Assembly (NCBI RefSeq): GCF_009996845.1
Contig: NZ_JAACYS010000028.1
Location: 1 to 32,848 of the forward strand
Length of the DNA: 32,848 nt
Direction: 5' to 3'
DNA from: Pallidibacillus pasinlerensis
GTDB taxonomy: Bacteria; Bacillota; Bacilli; Bacillales; Caldibacillaceae
In this document: positions 1-7,937 of the stretch, one piece after another
Numbering within the stretch: the first letter of the stretch is position 1
Layout: each line of letters starts with the position of its first letter
Made by a program: the position numbers and the translations under genes
Notes under the pieces: generated by a model
Database searches by the model: none
Seen by the model: the letters and a program-made list of their open reading frames with translations, nothing else
What the model was told of the DNA's origin: nothing

Positions 1-348
1 ATTCGAGTAAAATTTTAAACCTAACCGTTGTAAGTGGGCATATAGCTTTTCACGTATATCAAACAAAATTTTACTTGCTGTCCATTGGGCAAAATATTGT
101 CTGTAGTATTCAATAGGAGGACGTATAATAACAAAAATAAAGGCGGTGACACCTAACGCAATACCTAAATGGACAGGTTTCTCTTCCGACGTTAAAGCAT
201 CGTTAATGATCACTTCATCGATTAAATATTTTATTAATAGTGGTATTAAAAGTGGAATCGCAAATTTAATAATTCCAATAATAAGTGTTGCAATTATTTG
301 TAATCGGTACGGTTTAACAAACTGCATGTACCGTTTAATACTTCCCAT
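1..348 (-). CDS. ygaD: ABC exporter (YgaD-like), N-terminal part, cut by window edge
   Basis: Reading the minus strand from the ATG at 348 gives 116 codons that run off the left edge, starting [17 protein letters not shown] and ending [13 protein letters not shown]. This is the start of the transmembrane domain of a type I ABC exporter with the membrane and ATPase domains fused. The initial basic helix, the first two hydrophobic segments (roughly residues 18-40 and 55-75) and the coupling-helix segment near the cut ([13 protein letters not shown]) are visible; the nucleotide-binding domain is not. A good ribosome binding site (GAGAGGAAATAC before ATG) fixes the start. The position next to ygaC agrees with B. 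subtilis, where ygaD encodes a multidrug-type exporter of unknown substrate. The substrate here is also unknown. Confidence 0.85.
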   Translation of the reverse strand, partial: MGSIKRYMQFVKPYRLQIIATLIIGIIKFAIPLLIPLLIKYLIDEVIINDALTSEEKPVHLGIALGVTAFIFVIIRPPIEYYRQYFAQWTASKILFDIREKLYAHLQRLGLKFYSN

Positions 349-462
349 GTATTTCCTCTCCCTTGATGTCGTATTTCAAAAATGAATTTAACGTATTTTT
401 ATTATTCTTTTTTAGACATAAAAAATTACTGACCAAGTTTTCTCTCGATCAGTGTTAAATCG

Positions 463-996
463 TTAAAATCTCCGATACGTTAAATACATTTCATACCATC
501 TATCGATAAAATCTGCAGCAAAAGGACCTTTTCTTTGGTGAATCATGTCTGTCAACTTTTCGATATTTGCTTTTAAAATTTTATCGATTACTTCTGGATA
601 CCCCATTAGTTTTCGATGCTCCTCATATTCATCCTCATCAAGTAATACATAGGTCATATCTGGAAATACTTTTATATCTAGATCATAGTCGATATATTTT
701 AACGCTTCTTCATCATAAACAAAAGGTGAACTCAAATTACAATAATAGTGAATTCCATCTTCACGTAGCATTCCGATTATATTAAACCAGTATTGAGAAT
801 GAAAATAAACAATTGCTGGTTCCCTCGTAATCCAGGTTCGTCCATCTGATTCCGTCACCGTTGTCCTGTCATTTCCCCCAATGATTACTGTTTTTGTTCC
901 TTTTAGTACCGTGGTTTCCTCCCAAATGCGATGAATTTGGCCATTATGTTTATAGCTATGTATTTGTATCGTTTCTCCCTCGGATGGAACTCCCAT
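463..996 (-). CDS. ygaC: nucleoside tri-/diphosphate phosphatase, DUF402 family (YgaC/Ntdp)
   Basis: A 177-residue protein that aligns by eye from end to end with B. subtilis YgaC (UPF0374, DUF402), including the start [19 protein letters not shown], the central [20 protein letters not shown] and the C-terminal [19 protein letters not shown]. The Staphylococcus member (Ntdp) hydrolyses nucleoside tri- and diphosphates with divalent cations. The acidic run in [20 protein letters not shown] is the part that would carry metal ligands. It is soluble with no signal peptide. The ATG at 996 has a GGGA ribosome site seven bases upstream. It lies just upstream of ygaD on the same strand with a gap of about 115 bp, so co-transcription is likely. 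Family assignment is firm; the in vivo substrate is inferred from relatives. Confidence 0.93.
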   Translation of the reverse strand: MGVPSEGETIQIHSYKHNGQIHRIWEETTVLKGTKTVIIGGNDRTTVTESDGRTWITREPAIVYFHSQYWFNIIGMLREDGIHYYCNLSSPFVYDEEALKYIDYDLDIKVFPDMTYVLLDEDEYEEHRKLMGYPEVIDKILKANIEKLTDMIHQRKGPFAADFIDRWYEMYLTYRRF

Positions 997-1140
997 AATT
1001 AATCCCTACTTTCTATCTAATCTACAGAAAAACGCTCTTATATATTTTTGGTTATTTTTATATTATAACGTTTCCTAGCTAATTTTAAAACTTTCGGAAG
1101 TGGGTTTCGGTGATTTAGGACATTTGTAATATTTTTCCGC

Positions 1141-1173
1141 AAAGAAAAGACGCTTCAATTTCTGAAGCGTCTT
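1141..1173 (-). terminator. Rho-independent terminator after sspE
   Basis: A perfect 11-bp inverted repeat (AAGACGCTTCA, loop of 5, TGAAGCGTCTT) sits 59 bp past the sspE stop. Read on the minus strand it is followed by TTTTCTTT, as expected for intrinsic termination. Confidence 0.85.
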
Positions 1174-1231
1174 TCATTGTGATGTATAAGGGGCAGGGTT
1201 TAAACCTGCACATTTTCCATTATATTATGGG

Positions 1232-1405
1232 TTATGAATTTTTCTTTTTACGAGCTTCTGATTGTTGGTTTTGTTGACGTACTTCTTGTGCATCTGTTTC
1301 ACTTGCAAATTCAGTTCCAAATTGGCCACCAGATGCAGACGCAGCATTTTGTTTTCTTACTTCCGCAGCATTTGTTTGAGAAGCATTACTTTTTCTTTTA
1401 GCCAT
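1232..1405 (-). CDS. sspE: gamma-type small acid-soluble spore protein (short, single-repeat form)
   Basis: A 57-residue, Gln/Asn/Ala/Ser-rich protein with the gamma-SASP hallmarks: TNAAEVRKQNAAS, then GGQFGTEFASETDAQ (containing the EFASE germination-protease cleavage motif) and VRQQNQQS. Gamma SASPs do not coat DNA; they are an amino-acid store degraded by the GPR protease when the spore germinates. B. subtilis SspE is 84 residues with two GQFGTEFASET units; only one is present here, so this is a shortened version. I chose the ATG at 1405 because GGAGGTG lies 5-8 bases ahead. An in-frame GTG three codons earlier would lie inside that ribosome site. Expression in the forespore under sigma G is expected from the family, but I could not pick out a convincing promoter. 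An unusual leader hairpin is listed separately. Confidence 0.9.
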   Translation of the reverse strand: MAKRKSNASQTNAAEVRKQNAASASGGQFGTEFASETDAQEVRQQNQQSEARKKKNS

Positions 1406-1408
1406 CTT

Positions 1409-1451
1409 TTTCACCTCCGCTAATCATTAATGTAACCAGTTGGAGGTGAAA
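1409..1451 (-). promoter_or_regulatory. possible ribosome-site-sequestering hairpin upstream of sspE
   Basis: On the minus strand TTTCACCTCC (1451-1442) is the perfect reverse complement of GGAGGTGAAA (1418-1409), which is the sspE ribosome binding site. The loop is 23 bases. If transcription begins upstream of 1451, this 10-bp stem would bury the Shine-Dalgarno sequence. The pairing is seen directly; regulatory meaning is inference. Confidence 0.45.
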
Positions 1452-1584
1452 TATCCCTTTTTATTTTATAAAATCATGAATGTGAAAATTTTACATTGGT
1501 TTAATATTTTTAACTTCTAATCAATATTACTGTAGAACTTTTATGTGCTGAGCCTGTATTGTGATTGAATAGCGATTTGCGATT

Positions 1585-2349
<765 letters not shown>

Positions 2350-2480
2350 TCATTTATTTTGTATGAATACCTTTTTTTCGATAAACCTAATAGAGCAAAA
2401 CTTAACCAGAGTTTGCATCTGATTTTAATGTTTGCGCAAGTTTCATTTTAAAAATTTGTAATGCAAACGAGGTGTTAATT

Positions 2481-2704
2481 ATGTATGTAGGCCGTGACAT
2501 GACTGAATTATTCATGATGTCACTAACGGTATGGCAAGATCATGAGTTAAAATATTTCCAACATTCCTTCCAACAAATTATCCTTATTTAAATCAAGAAG
2601 GTCAATCTATTTATAAAGAAATTATGGAAGAAATCCAACGGAGGGGTGGATTTAAAAACTTAGAAAGTGATTATACTTATGGGACTGATGCAAGTTTAGA
2701 ATAA
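2481..2704 (+). pseudogene. yfhS: yfhS-like small protein, disrupted by a one-base frameshift
   Basis: From an ATG at 2481 with a good ribosome site (GAGGTG, six-base spacer) the frame reads MYVGRDMTELFMMSLTVWQD... and stops at TAA 2589-2591 after 36 codons. From base 2582 another frame continues as PYLNQEGQSIYKEIMEE...GGFKNLESDYTYGTDASLE and ends at 2704. Adding one T near 2579-2581 joins the two into a 74-residue protein (QQIIPYLN at the joint), which is the length I recall for B. subtilis YfhS. Synteny (between fabL and mutY) fits too. YfhS has no known biochemical function; a link to sporulation has been reported in B. subtilis. This is either a true recent pseudogene or a sequencing error; the downstream half shows no further damage, which favours a very recent event or an error. 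Confidence 0.7.
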
Positions 2705-2730
2705 GATTAATCATAATGTTAAATTATTGG

Positions 2731-3299
2731 CGATGAGGGACATTTCATCGTCAATTTCTCTTAATTTTGTCCTTCATAACAACGATGAAAGACATTACGA
2801 CAGCTTTTCCTCTCACTTTTGTCCTTCATAACAACGATGAAGGACACTATGACAGCTTTTCTTCTTAGTTTTGTCCTTCATAACAACGATGAGAGACATT
2901 ACGACAGCTTTTCCTCTCACTTTTGTCCTTCATAACAACGATGAAGGACACTATGACAGCTTTTCCTCTCACTTTTGTCCTTCATAACAACGATGAAGGA
3001 CATTACGACAGCTTTTCCTCTCACTTTTGTCCTTCATAACAACGATGAAAGACATTACGACAGCTTTTCCTCTCACTTTTGTCCTTCATAACAACGATGA
3101 AGGACATTACGACAGCTTTTCCTCTCACTTTTGTCCTTCATAACAACGATGAAGGACATTACGACAGCTTTGCCTCTCACTTTTGTCCTTCATAACAACG
3201 ATGAAGGACATTACGACAGCTTTGCCTCTCACTTTTGTCCTTCATAACAACGATGAAGGACACTATGACAGCTTTTCTTCTTAGTTTTGTCCTTCATAA
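2731..3299. repeat. 52-bp tandem repeat array (10 complete units plus degenerate ends), each unit with a hairpin
   Basis: Complete units start at 2765, 2817, 2869, 2921, 2973, 3025, 3077, 3129, 3181 and 3233, exactly 52 bp apart. A 15-bp piece of an eleventh begins at 3285, and a diverged 34-bp half unit in the same phase precedes the array (2731-2764). Every unit begins TTTTGTCCTTCATAACAACG. The arms GTCCTTCAT and ATGAAGGAC form a 9-bp stem with a 7-base loop; some units carry one change in the second arm (GAAAGAC in units 1 and 6, GAGAGAC in unit 3). Units 2 and 10 share variant ends (CACTATGACAGC, TTCTTCTTAG), and units 8 and 9 share TTTGCC. The period is not a multiple of three and every frame meets stops, so it is not coding. 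It fills the gap between yfhS and the 3' end of mutY. Confidence 0.95.
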
Positions 3300-3340
3300 A
3301 TTGTGACGAAAAAATCCCCTTCTGTTTTCTGGCCTAACCG

Positions 3341-4450
3341 CTAGCTCCCAATCCCCCGTTTCTCCTTAAACTCCTTCCACACTTTCTGATAAGGTACAGG
3401 GAACGGGTAATCTTCAACTTCTTCAATGGGAACAGCTTTTAAATTGTCACTTCCAACAAACTCCCCCCGGAACTCTCCACGAAAGGCATGAATTTTCCAT
3501 GTTAAATGGGAAAATATATGATCAACTACACCAAGGGGCTCAACGACATCAACCTCAACACCTAATTCCTCAACTAACTGCTTTTCATAATCTTCAACCA
3601 TATTTTTCCAACTACTCAACACTTCACTATTCGGAAATTCCCATAAGCTTGCAAGTAATCCTTCAGATGAACGCTGACGAACAATAATTTTTCCATCCTC
3701 ATCTTCTAATACCACCGCAATGTATTGCAACGTTTTCCCCTTTTTCGCTTTTTTCTTAACAGGCAAATCATTTTGTGTTCCTTCATGATAAGCTGTACAA
3801 AACTCCAGAACAGGGCATAATAAACATGATGGATTTTTCGGTGTACACACTAAAGCCCCTAATTCCATTAACCCTTGATTAAAACTAGAAGGATCTTCAT
3901 GGGAAATGACTTCTTCGACTAATGCTTCAAATAACTTTCTTGTCTTTACTTTTGCAATATCATCATCAATATTAAAAATCCGAGACATGACCCGCATAAC
4001 ATTTCCGTCAACCGCTGGGATTGGCTTTCCGTAAGCGATACTTAATACGGCACCAGTCGTATAAGGACCAACGCCTTTTAAGCTGCCAAACTCTTCTTTT
4101 GTATCAGGAACAATTCCACCATATTTTTCATGTACTTCCTTCACTGCCGTTTGTAAATTGCGTACGCGGGAATAATAACCTAATCCTTCCCATACTTTCA
4201 ATAAATCTTGCTCGTCCGCATTGGCTAAATCTGCTATCGTTGGATACTTTTCCATAAAACGATTAAAATATGGAATTACCGTATCAACTCTCGTTTGCTG
4301 TAACATTATTTCAGAAACCCATACTTTATATGGATCTTTACTTTCTCGCCATGGTAAGTCACGTTGTTCTTCTTTAAACCAGTCAATTAATGCTTTTTGA
4401 AATTCATTTATTTTAAAACTTTTTGTTAATTTTTCTATTCTAGCATTCAC
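3341..4450 (-). CDS. mutY: A/G-specific adenine glycosylase MutY
   Basis: A 369-residue DNA glycosylase that removes adenine mispaired with 8-oxoguanine. Domains in order: the HhH-GPD catalytic core (about 15-225) with catalytic Glu47 (WVSEIMLQQT), the helix-hairpin-helix LKGVGPYTTGAV (124-135) and catalytic Asp148 (PAVDGNVMRV); a 4Fe-4S cluster with Cys202, Cys209, Cys212 and Cys218 in the usual C-x6-C-x2-C-x5-C spacing; a linker; and a C-terminal NUDIX-like domain (about 240-360) that reads 8-oxoG. The start is GTG at 4450, eight bases after GGAGG; there is no better ATG. All key residues are present, so it should be active. It is transcribed away from yfhP, and its 3' end faces the 52-bp array. 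Confidence 0.96.
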   Translation of the reverse strand: MNARIEKLTKSFKINEFQKALIDWFKEEQRDLPWRESKDPYKVWVSEIMLQQTRVDTVIPYFNRFMEKYPTIADLANADEQDLLKVWEGLGYYSRVRNLQTAVKEVHEKYGGIVPDTKEEFGSLKGVGPYTTGAVLSIAYGKPIPAVDGNVMRVMSRIFNIDDDIAKVKTRKLFEALVEEVISHEDPSSFNQGLMELGALVCTPKNPSCLLCPVLEFCTAYHEGTQNDLPVKKKAKKGKTLQYIAVVLEDEDGKIIVRQRSSEGLLASLWEFPNSEVLSSWKNMVEDYEKQLVEELGVEVDVVEPLGVVDHIFSHLTWKIHAFRGEFRGEFVGSDNLKAVPIEEVEDYPFPVPYQKVWKEFKEKRGIGS

Positions 4451-4688
4451 AAATAAGTCCTCCAGTGTTAAACTGACATTAATATTAATTTAGATTATTC
4501 CATCGATTCACAAACCTCGTTTTATCAACAAAGGAATGAATAGTTTATTTATTGTCCGAATCCATTGCTAATGAAAAATCGTATAATTTCCCTTCATTCA
4601 ATAAAACCTATGGATAAATAGTACACAAATTTCTACATATGCGAAAAAAGCTTATTTCCAATCTACGAATTCAATGGAGGTCCGTACA

Positions 4689-5669
4689 GTGGATACAGGT
4701 ACACATATAGTTATGGGAATAGCACTCGGTGGCTTTGCATTGGTGGATCCGGTCGTTTATAATGACCCTGCAACAGCTCAAAGTGTACTAATCGCGGCTA
4801 TTGTCGGTTCACAAATTCCCGATATTGATACAGTGTTAAAATTACGAAATAACGCGGTTTACATCCGAAATCACCGAGGAATTACACATTCAGTTCCCGC
4901 CGTGATATTATGGTCAATATTAATCTCCATGACACTTTATTTCATTTTTCCAGAAGCAAATTTATTCCATCTTTGGCTTTGGTCTTTTATTGCAGTTGCA
5001 TTGCATGTATTTGTCGACATATTTAATGCCTACGGAACCCAAGCTCTAAGACCTTTTTCATCAAAGTGGGTTGCGCTCGGCTGGATAAATACATTTGACC
5101 CAATTATATTTGGGATTCACATTATTGGAATTTTGTTTTGGATTTTTGGTGGTGACCCACGAATTATTTTTACGGTAGTTTATATGATTCTCATCGGCTA
5201 CTACCTATACCGCTTCGCTCTTCGAAAGGCGGTCATTCAAAGTATAAAGCGGCTAGTGCCAGATGCAGAAAAAATTATTTTAAATCCTACCATTAAGTTT
5301 TTCCAATGGCGGGTTGCAGTAATCGCTGAGAATAAGTTTTACGTTGCCAGAGTATATAAAAGAAACATTGTATTATTAGATGAATTTAATCGTGTACCAC
5401 TGCCGGACAATTCAATGATGGATATAGCGAAAAAAGATAAAAATATTCAAGCCTTTTTATCTTTCTCCCCGGTTTATCGTTGGGAAATTGAAGAAGAACC
5501 TTCCCATATTGAAGTACGATTCATCGATTTACGTTATCGCAGTAAAGATCATTACCCATTTTTCGCTATTATAAAAATGGACTATAATTTAAATGTACTT
5601 TCATCCTATACCGGATGGATTTATAATAAAGATAAATTACGGAAAAAGTTAGAATTAAATACAATTTAA
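4689..5669 (+). CDS. yfhP: YfhP membrane protein, YdjM/DUF457 metal-dependent hydrolase family
   Basis: A 326-residue integral membrane protein starting MDTGTHIVMGIALGG. Family motifs are visible: GSQIPDIDTV with paired acidic residues (about 43-52), HRGITHSVP (about 67-75) and DIFNAYGTQALRPFSSKW (about 112-129), all near hydrophobic segments, plus four or five transmembrane helices in the first 200 residues and a soluble C-terminal domain of about 130. I use GTG at 4689 because TGGAGGT sits seven bases ahead; the in-frame ATG at 4674 overlaps that ribosome site. The His/Asp motifs suggest a metal-dependent hydrolase at the membrane, but no substrate is known. B. subtilis YfhP has been proposed to repress the yfhQ-yfhR-sspE-yfhP genes, a claim I recall and cannot test here. 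Confidence 0.88.
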   Translation: MDTGTHIVMGIALGGFALVDPVVYNDPATAQSVLIAAIVGSQIPDIDTVLKLRNNAVYIRNHRGITHSVPAVILWSILISMTLYFIFPEANLFHLWLWSFIAVALHVFVDIFNAYGTQALRPFSSKWVALGWINTFDPIIFGIHIIGILFWIFGGDPRIIFTVVYMILIGYYLYRFALRKAVIQSIKRLVPDAEKIILNPTIKFFQWRVAVIAENKFYVARVYKRNIVLLDEFNRVPLPDNSMMDIAKKDKNIQAFLSFSPVYRWEIEEEPSHIEVRFIDLRYRSKDHYPFFAIIKMDYNLNVLSSYTGWIYNKDKLRKKLELNTI

Positions 5670-5725
5670 TTTCTAAAATTACCAAAAATAGTTTAGTAAA
5701 AACTTATACCAATATGTCCATACTA

Positions 5726-5759
5726 AAAGTGCGCAACTCTTATGCGTACTTTATTTTTT
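5726..5759 (+). terminator. terminator after yfhP
   Basis: The arms AAAGTGCGCA and TGCGTACTTT pair over ten positions with one G-T wobble and a 7-base loop, followed by an A and six Ts. It ends just before the sspK ribosome site (GGAGGAAATTTT), so it should end yfhP transcripts or attenuate read-through into sspK. Confidence 0.7.
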
Positions 5760-5772
5760 AGGAGGAAATTTT

Positions 5773-5931
5773 ATGGTACGAAATAAGGAAAGTGGATTTC
5801 CGAATCAAAAAGATATTAAATTAGAAGGCATGCCACCTGCTCAAGCTCGGTTTTCTTCTAAACGTGCTGATGGTACAATAAATACTCGTCCACAAGAGCG
5901 GATGCATGCATCAAATAAACAAGGAAAATAA
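5773..5931 (+). CDS. sspK: small acid-soluble spore protein K
   Basis: A 52-residue basic protein, MVRNKESGFPNQKDIKLEG...SSKRADGTINTRPQERMHAS, matching B. subtilis SspK (YfhJ) at both ends and in the SKRADG-IN--PQERM core. SspK is a minor spore-core protein made in the forespore under sigma G; its precise role is not known. The start at 5773 follows GGAGGAAATTTT. The position between yfhP and yfhH agrees with the conserved yfh order. It is monocistronic by sequence, with a terminator before and after it. Confidence 0.92.
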   Translation: MVRNKESGFPNQKDIKLEGMPPAQARFSSKRADGTINTRPQERMHASNKQGK

Positions 5932-6001
5932 TCATAATTAACTTTTTCCACAAAAATTCCCATTTTCGAAACGTCGATTCCCTTTAATCATAAAACAAAC
6001 G

Positions 6002-6050
6002 ACTCCCAAGTTGACCGAAAAATAGGGTTATACTTGGGAGTAGCTTTTTT
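6002..6050. terminator. bidirectional terminator between sspK and yfhH
   Basis: A perfect 10-bp inverted repeat (ACTCCCAAGT / ACTTGGGAGT, loop of 20) is followed on the plus strand by AGCTTTTTT. It separates convergent sspK and yfhH, and the T-run reaches the yfhH stop codon. Confidence 0.85.
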
Positions 6051-6381
6051 ATTGGCTTGATTCGTCTTCTTCAATTTCCAACATTGATATTGGAATACCT
6101 TCTTCTTTTCCATCACCATTTAAACGATAACCCCAGGCAAATACACCTTTTTTATATAAAACACGGAAAAACGTACCTGGTTCATTTTTCAAACGATAAA
6201 TTTCCCCATCTTTAATATCCTTTGGGTTCATTAAATAGGATTCAGCCATAATCGCTTTTCGTTCATGGACAGCAAACTCATTAACCATTCCCATCTGTTC
6301 GGCCTTTCTTGCCTTTTCCCGTAAATTAGCAATCTCTTGTTTTAATTCATATTCTGTCATTTCGCTATACATTTTCTCCAT
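6049..6381 (-). CDS. yfhH: YfhH family protein (DUF1811), function unknown
   Basis: A 110-residue soluble protein close to B. subtilis YfhH: MEKMYSEMTEYELKQEIANL, then LREKARKAEQMGMVNEFAVHERK (a charged helical stretch), then a beta-rich half with YLMNPKDIKDGEIYRL and GVFAWGYR, and an acidic tail. The YfhH fold is SH3-like in known structures, as I recall, but no activity has been assigned. It starts 18 bp after the recX stop on the same strand, so recX-yfhH form an operon. The start ATG at 6381 is the first of two near ATGs (the other is MYSEM, three codons on). Confidence 0.9.
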   Translation of the reverse strand: MEKMYSEMTEYELKQEIANLREKARKAEQMGMVNEFAVHERKAIMAESYLMNPKDIKDGEIYRLKNEPGTFFRVLYKKGVFAWGYRLNGDGKEEGIPISMLEIEEDESSQ

Positions 6382-6399
6382 CTAATCCCTCACCCTTCT

Positions 6400-7209
6400 T
6401 TATTCTTCGATTCGTTCTTCAATAAACCGATCAATCGTATCTAATGAAAAACCTTTACGATATAAATATTGTTTAATTTTCAGTTTTTGTTTATCGATTG
6501 GTTCATTCCGGTATTTACGTAATGCCTTTTCCCCTTGCACAATGATTGCAGACTCATTTTGTGCTTCATCAATTTCTTCCATACTAATTGCAATCGCCTC
6601 TTGGATTGTCCGTTGCTCATATCCTTTTCTCATGAGGACTGTTTGCATATCTTTTCTTAATTGTATAGTAGATACATTTTTCTTTTTCCCAGCAACCTTT
6701 TTACATAACTTCATTGCCTTTTCGAGCTGGACTTCTTCTACAAATAGAGTCATATATTCTTCAATTAGGTGGTTAGAGATTCCCTTTTCTCTTAACCCGT
6801 TTTGAATTAACTTCGGTCCTTTATCCGTAGTGTTTATTTGTGTATTAATATAAGCTTTCGTGAATTCCTCATCATTAACATATTTTCTTTCCCGCAACCT
6901 GCGTAAAACTTCTAGAACCGTTTCTTCTGAAAAATCCCGTTCTGTTAAGTAAGTTTGCACTTCCTTTTCAGAACGCATCCGGTAAGACAAAAATTGCAAT
7001 GCTAACCGATAAGCCTTTTGAATCGTTTCCCGATTCAATATTCGTTCAATATCTTCCGTACTTAACTCTTTTCCTTTACGAAGATCATGTTCAATTAATA
7101 CTTCTTCACTAACACTAAATGCATACTCATCCGTTTCACCTGTAGAGAAAAAAATATTATATCGTTCCTTATCTTTTTTCTGAACGGAAATTTTACTTAT
7201 TATTGGCAG
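6400..7209 (-). CDS. recX: recombination regulator RecX, probably starting at CTG
   Basis: RecX binds RecA filaments and modulates their activity. The helical-repeat protein is recognisable by FLSYRMRSEKEVQTYL, YVNDEEFTKAYINTQ, KGPKLIQNGLREKGIS and a C-terminal YLYRKGFSLDTIDRFIEE. The obvious first start is TTG at 7038, but the same frame stays open upstream to 7215 and encodes LPIISKISVQKKDKERYN..., which matches the conserved RecX N terminus (B. subtilis has MPFITKISTQKK, as I recall). A GAGGTG site lies seven bases before a CTG at 7209, and an in-frame TGA lies two codons further up; no ATG, GTG or TTG exists between them. So the real protein is most likely 269 residues (B. subtilis 264) begun at CTG. 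yfhH follows in the same operon. Confidence 0.9.
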   Translation of the reverse strand: MPIISKISVQKKDKERYNIFFSTGETDEYAFSVSEEVLIEHDLRKGKELSTEDIERILNRETIQKAYRLALQFLSYRMRSEKEVQTYLTERDFSEETVLEVLRRLRERKYVNDEEFTKAYINTQINTTDKGPKLIQNGLREKGISNHLIEEYMTLFVEEVQLEKAMKLCKKVAGKKKNVSTIQLRKDMQTVLMRKGYEQRTIQEAIAISMEEIDEAQNESAIIVQGEKALRKYRNEPIDKQKLKIKQYLYRKGFSLDTIDRFIEERIEE

Positions 7210-7365
7210 CTCTCAACACCTCATTTCAAGCTTCTTTGCGAATGTGTTTTCTTACTATAATGTACCATAAAAAAGTGAATTGTTTGGTTAACAAATTGCT
7301 TTTTGTATTTTTTCCAATAAAAGGGACATGCTAACATTGATAAAATTTCCCAGTGAGGTGAAAAC

Positions 7366-7479
7366 ATGGCTAAAAAGGATAAAAACAAAGGTGAAAAAAA
7401 GACTTTACGAAAAGCCCAAGAAATTACATACAATCGCGAATTTAAACGGGCTGATCGCGCTGCTTTAAGTGATGATTAA
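7366..7479 (+). CDS. yfhE: YfhE family small protein
   Basis: A 37-residue, very basic protein, MAKKDKNKGEKKTLRK followed by AQEITYNREFKRADRAA, matching the small YfhE family (conserved AQE--Y--EFK-AD core). It has GAGGTG six bases before the ATG. It sits divergently from recX and just upstream of yfhD, as in B. subtilis. No function is known; the YfhE and YfhD families are largely confined to spore-forming bacilli. Too short for many gene finders, but start signal, synteny and family core agree. Confidence 0.85.
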   Translation: MAKKDKNKGEKKTLRKAQEITYNREFKRADRAALSDD

Positions 7480-7526
7480 TCAGTTCCATAGTAACTAATT
7501 TTAATAAAGCAAAAAGGAGTAGAATA

Positions 7527-7697
7527 ATGGGACGTAAGCGTGGTAGAAAATCAAAACTTCCTCAAGTTCCAAAAACGCAAAAATCCGATGGGCTTGATGT
7601 TGAATACTCTGAAGAATTAGCTGATGTACAAGATCGGGAATCTGTTGCAAGAAGTAACGCTGCAGACAAACAGGCAAAGAAGAAGAAAAAGAAATAA
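7527..7697 (+). CDS. yfhD: YfhD family small protein
   Basis: A 56-residue protein reading MGRKRGRKSKLPQVPKTQK, SDGLDVEYSEELADVQD, then ARSNAADKQAK and a run of lysines. This is the YfhD family (MGRKRG start, LPQVPK, SDG-DVE--EELAD, A-SNAAD). AAAGGAG lies seven bases ahead of the ATG. It is 47 bp downstream of yfhE and shares its terminator, so the two form an operon. Function unknown; the basic ends flanking an acidic middle suggest a small nucleic-acid- or protein-binding role, which is only a guess. Confidence 0.87.
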   Translation: MGRKRGRKSKLPQVPKTQKSDGLDVEYSEELADVQDRESVARSNAADKQAKKKKKK

Positions 7698-7704
7698 TGG
7701 AACT

Positions 7705-7770
7705 AAGGACGCAATTGTAAAACCCAATAATTAGTGCTTTTGGGACTGCGCAATTTGCGTCCTTTTTTTA
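7705..7770 (+). terminator. terminator after yfhE-yfhD
   Basis: AAGGACGCAATT pairs with AATTTGCGTCCTT (one bulged base), with a smaller CCCAA/TTGGG stem inside the loop, followed by a run of seven Ts. It lies eight bases past the yfhD stop. Confidence 0.85.
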
Positions 7771-7937
7771 CCCTTTACTAAATTTTAATAATATAACTTT
7801 CACTTTTTCCTCCACTTTGGTAACTATCTTTCCCTATCTTTTATCCTCCAACTTTTCACCTATAAATTACCAACCCTTTACATTCGCTTAACATTTGCTT
7901 GATATAATGAAAGCAAAAACATATCGAGGTTTTGCCT

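Noticed and set aside
146-385. Plus-strand reading frame of 79 codons
   Set aside because: It is antisense to the start of the ABC exporter gene, has no ribosome site and resembles nothing.
1442-1456. Plus-strand GGAGGTGAAAT as a ribosome site of another small gene
   Set aside because: No start codon with an open frame follows it on the plus strand; it is better explained as the complement of the sspE ribosome site.
2731-3299. CRISPR array or coding repeat
   Set aside because: The units abut with no unique spacers, no cas genes are near, and the 52-bp period shifts the frame at each unit so that stops soon appear.
7221-7433. Minus-strand reading frame of 70 codons
   Set aside because: It overlaps yfhE on the other strand; yfhE has a ribosome site, a family match and synteny, and this frame has none.
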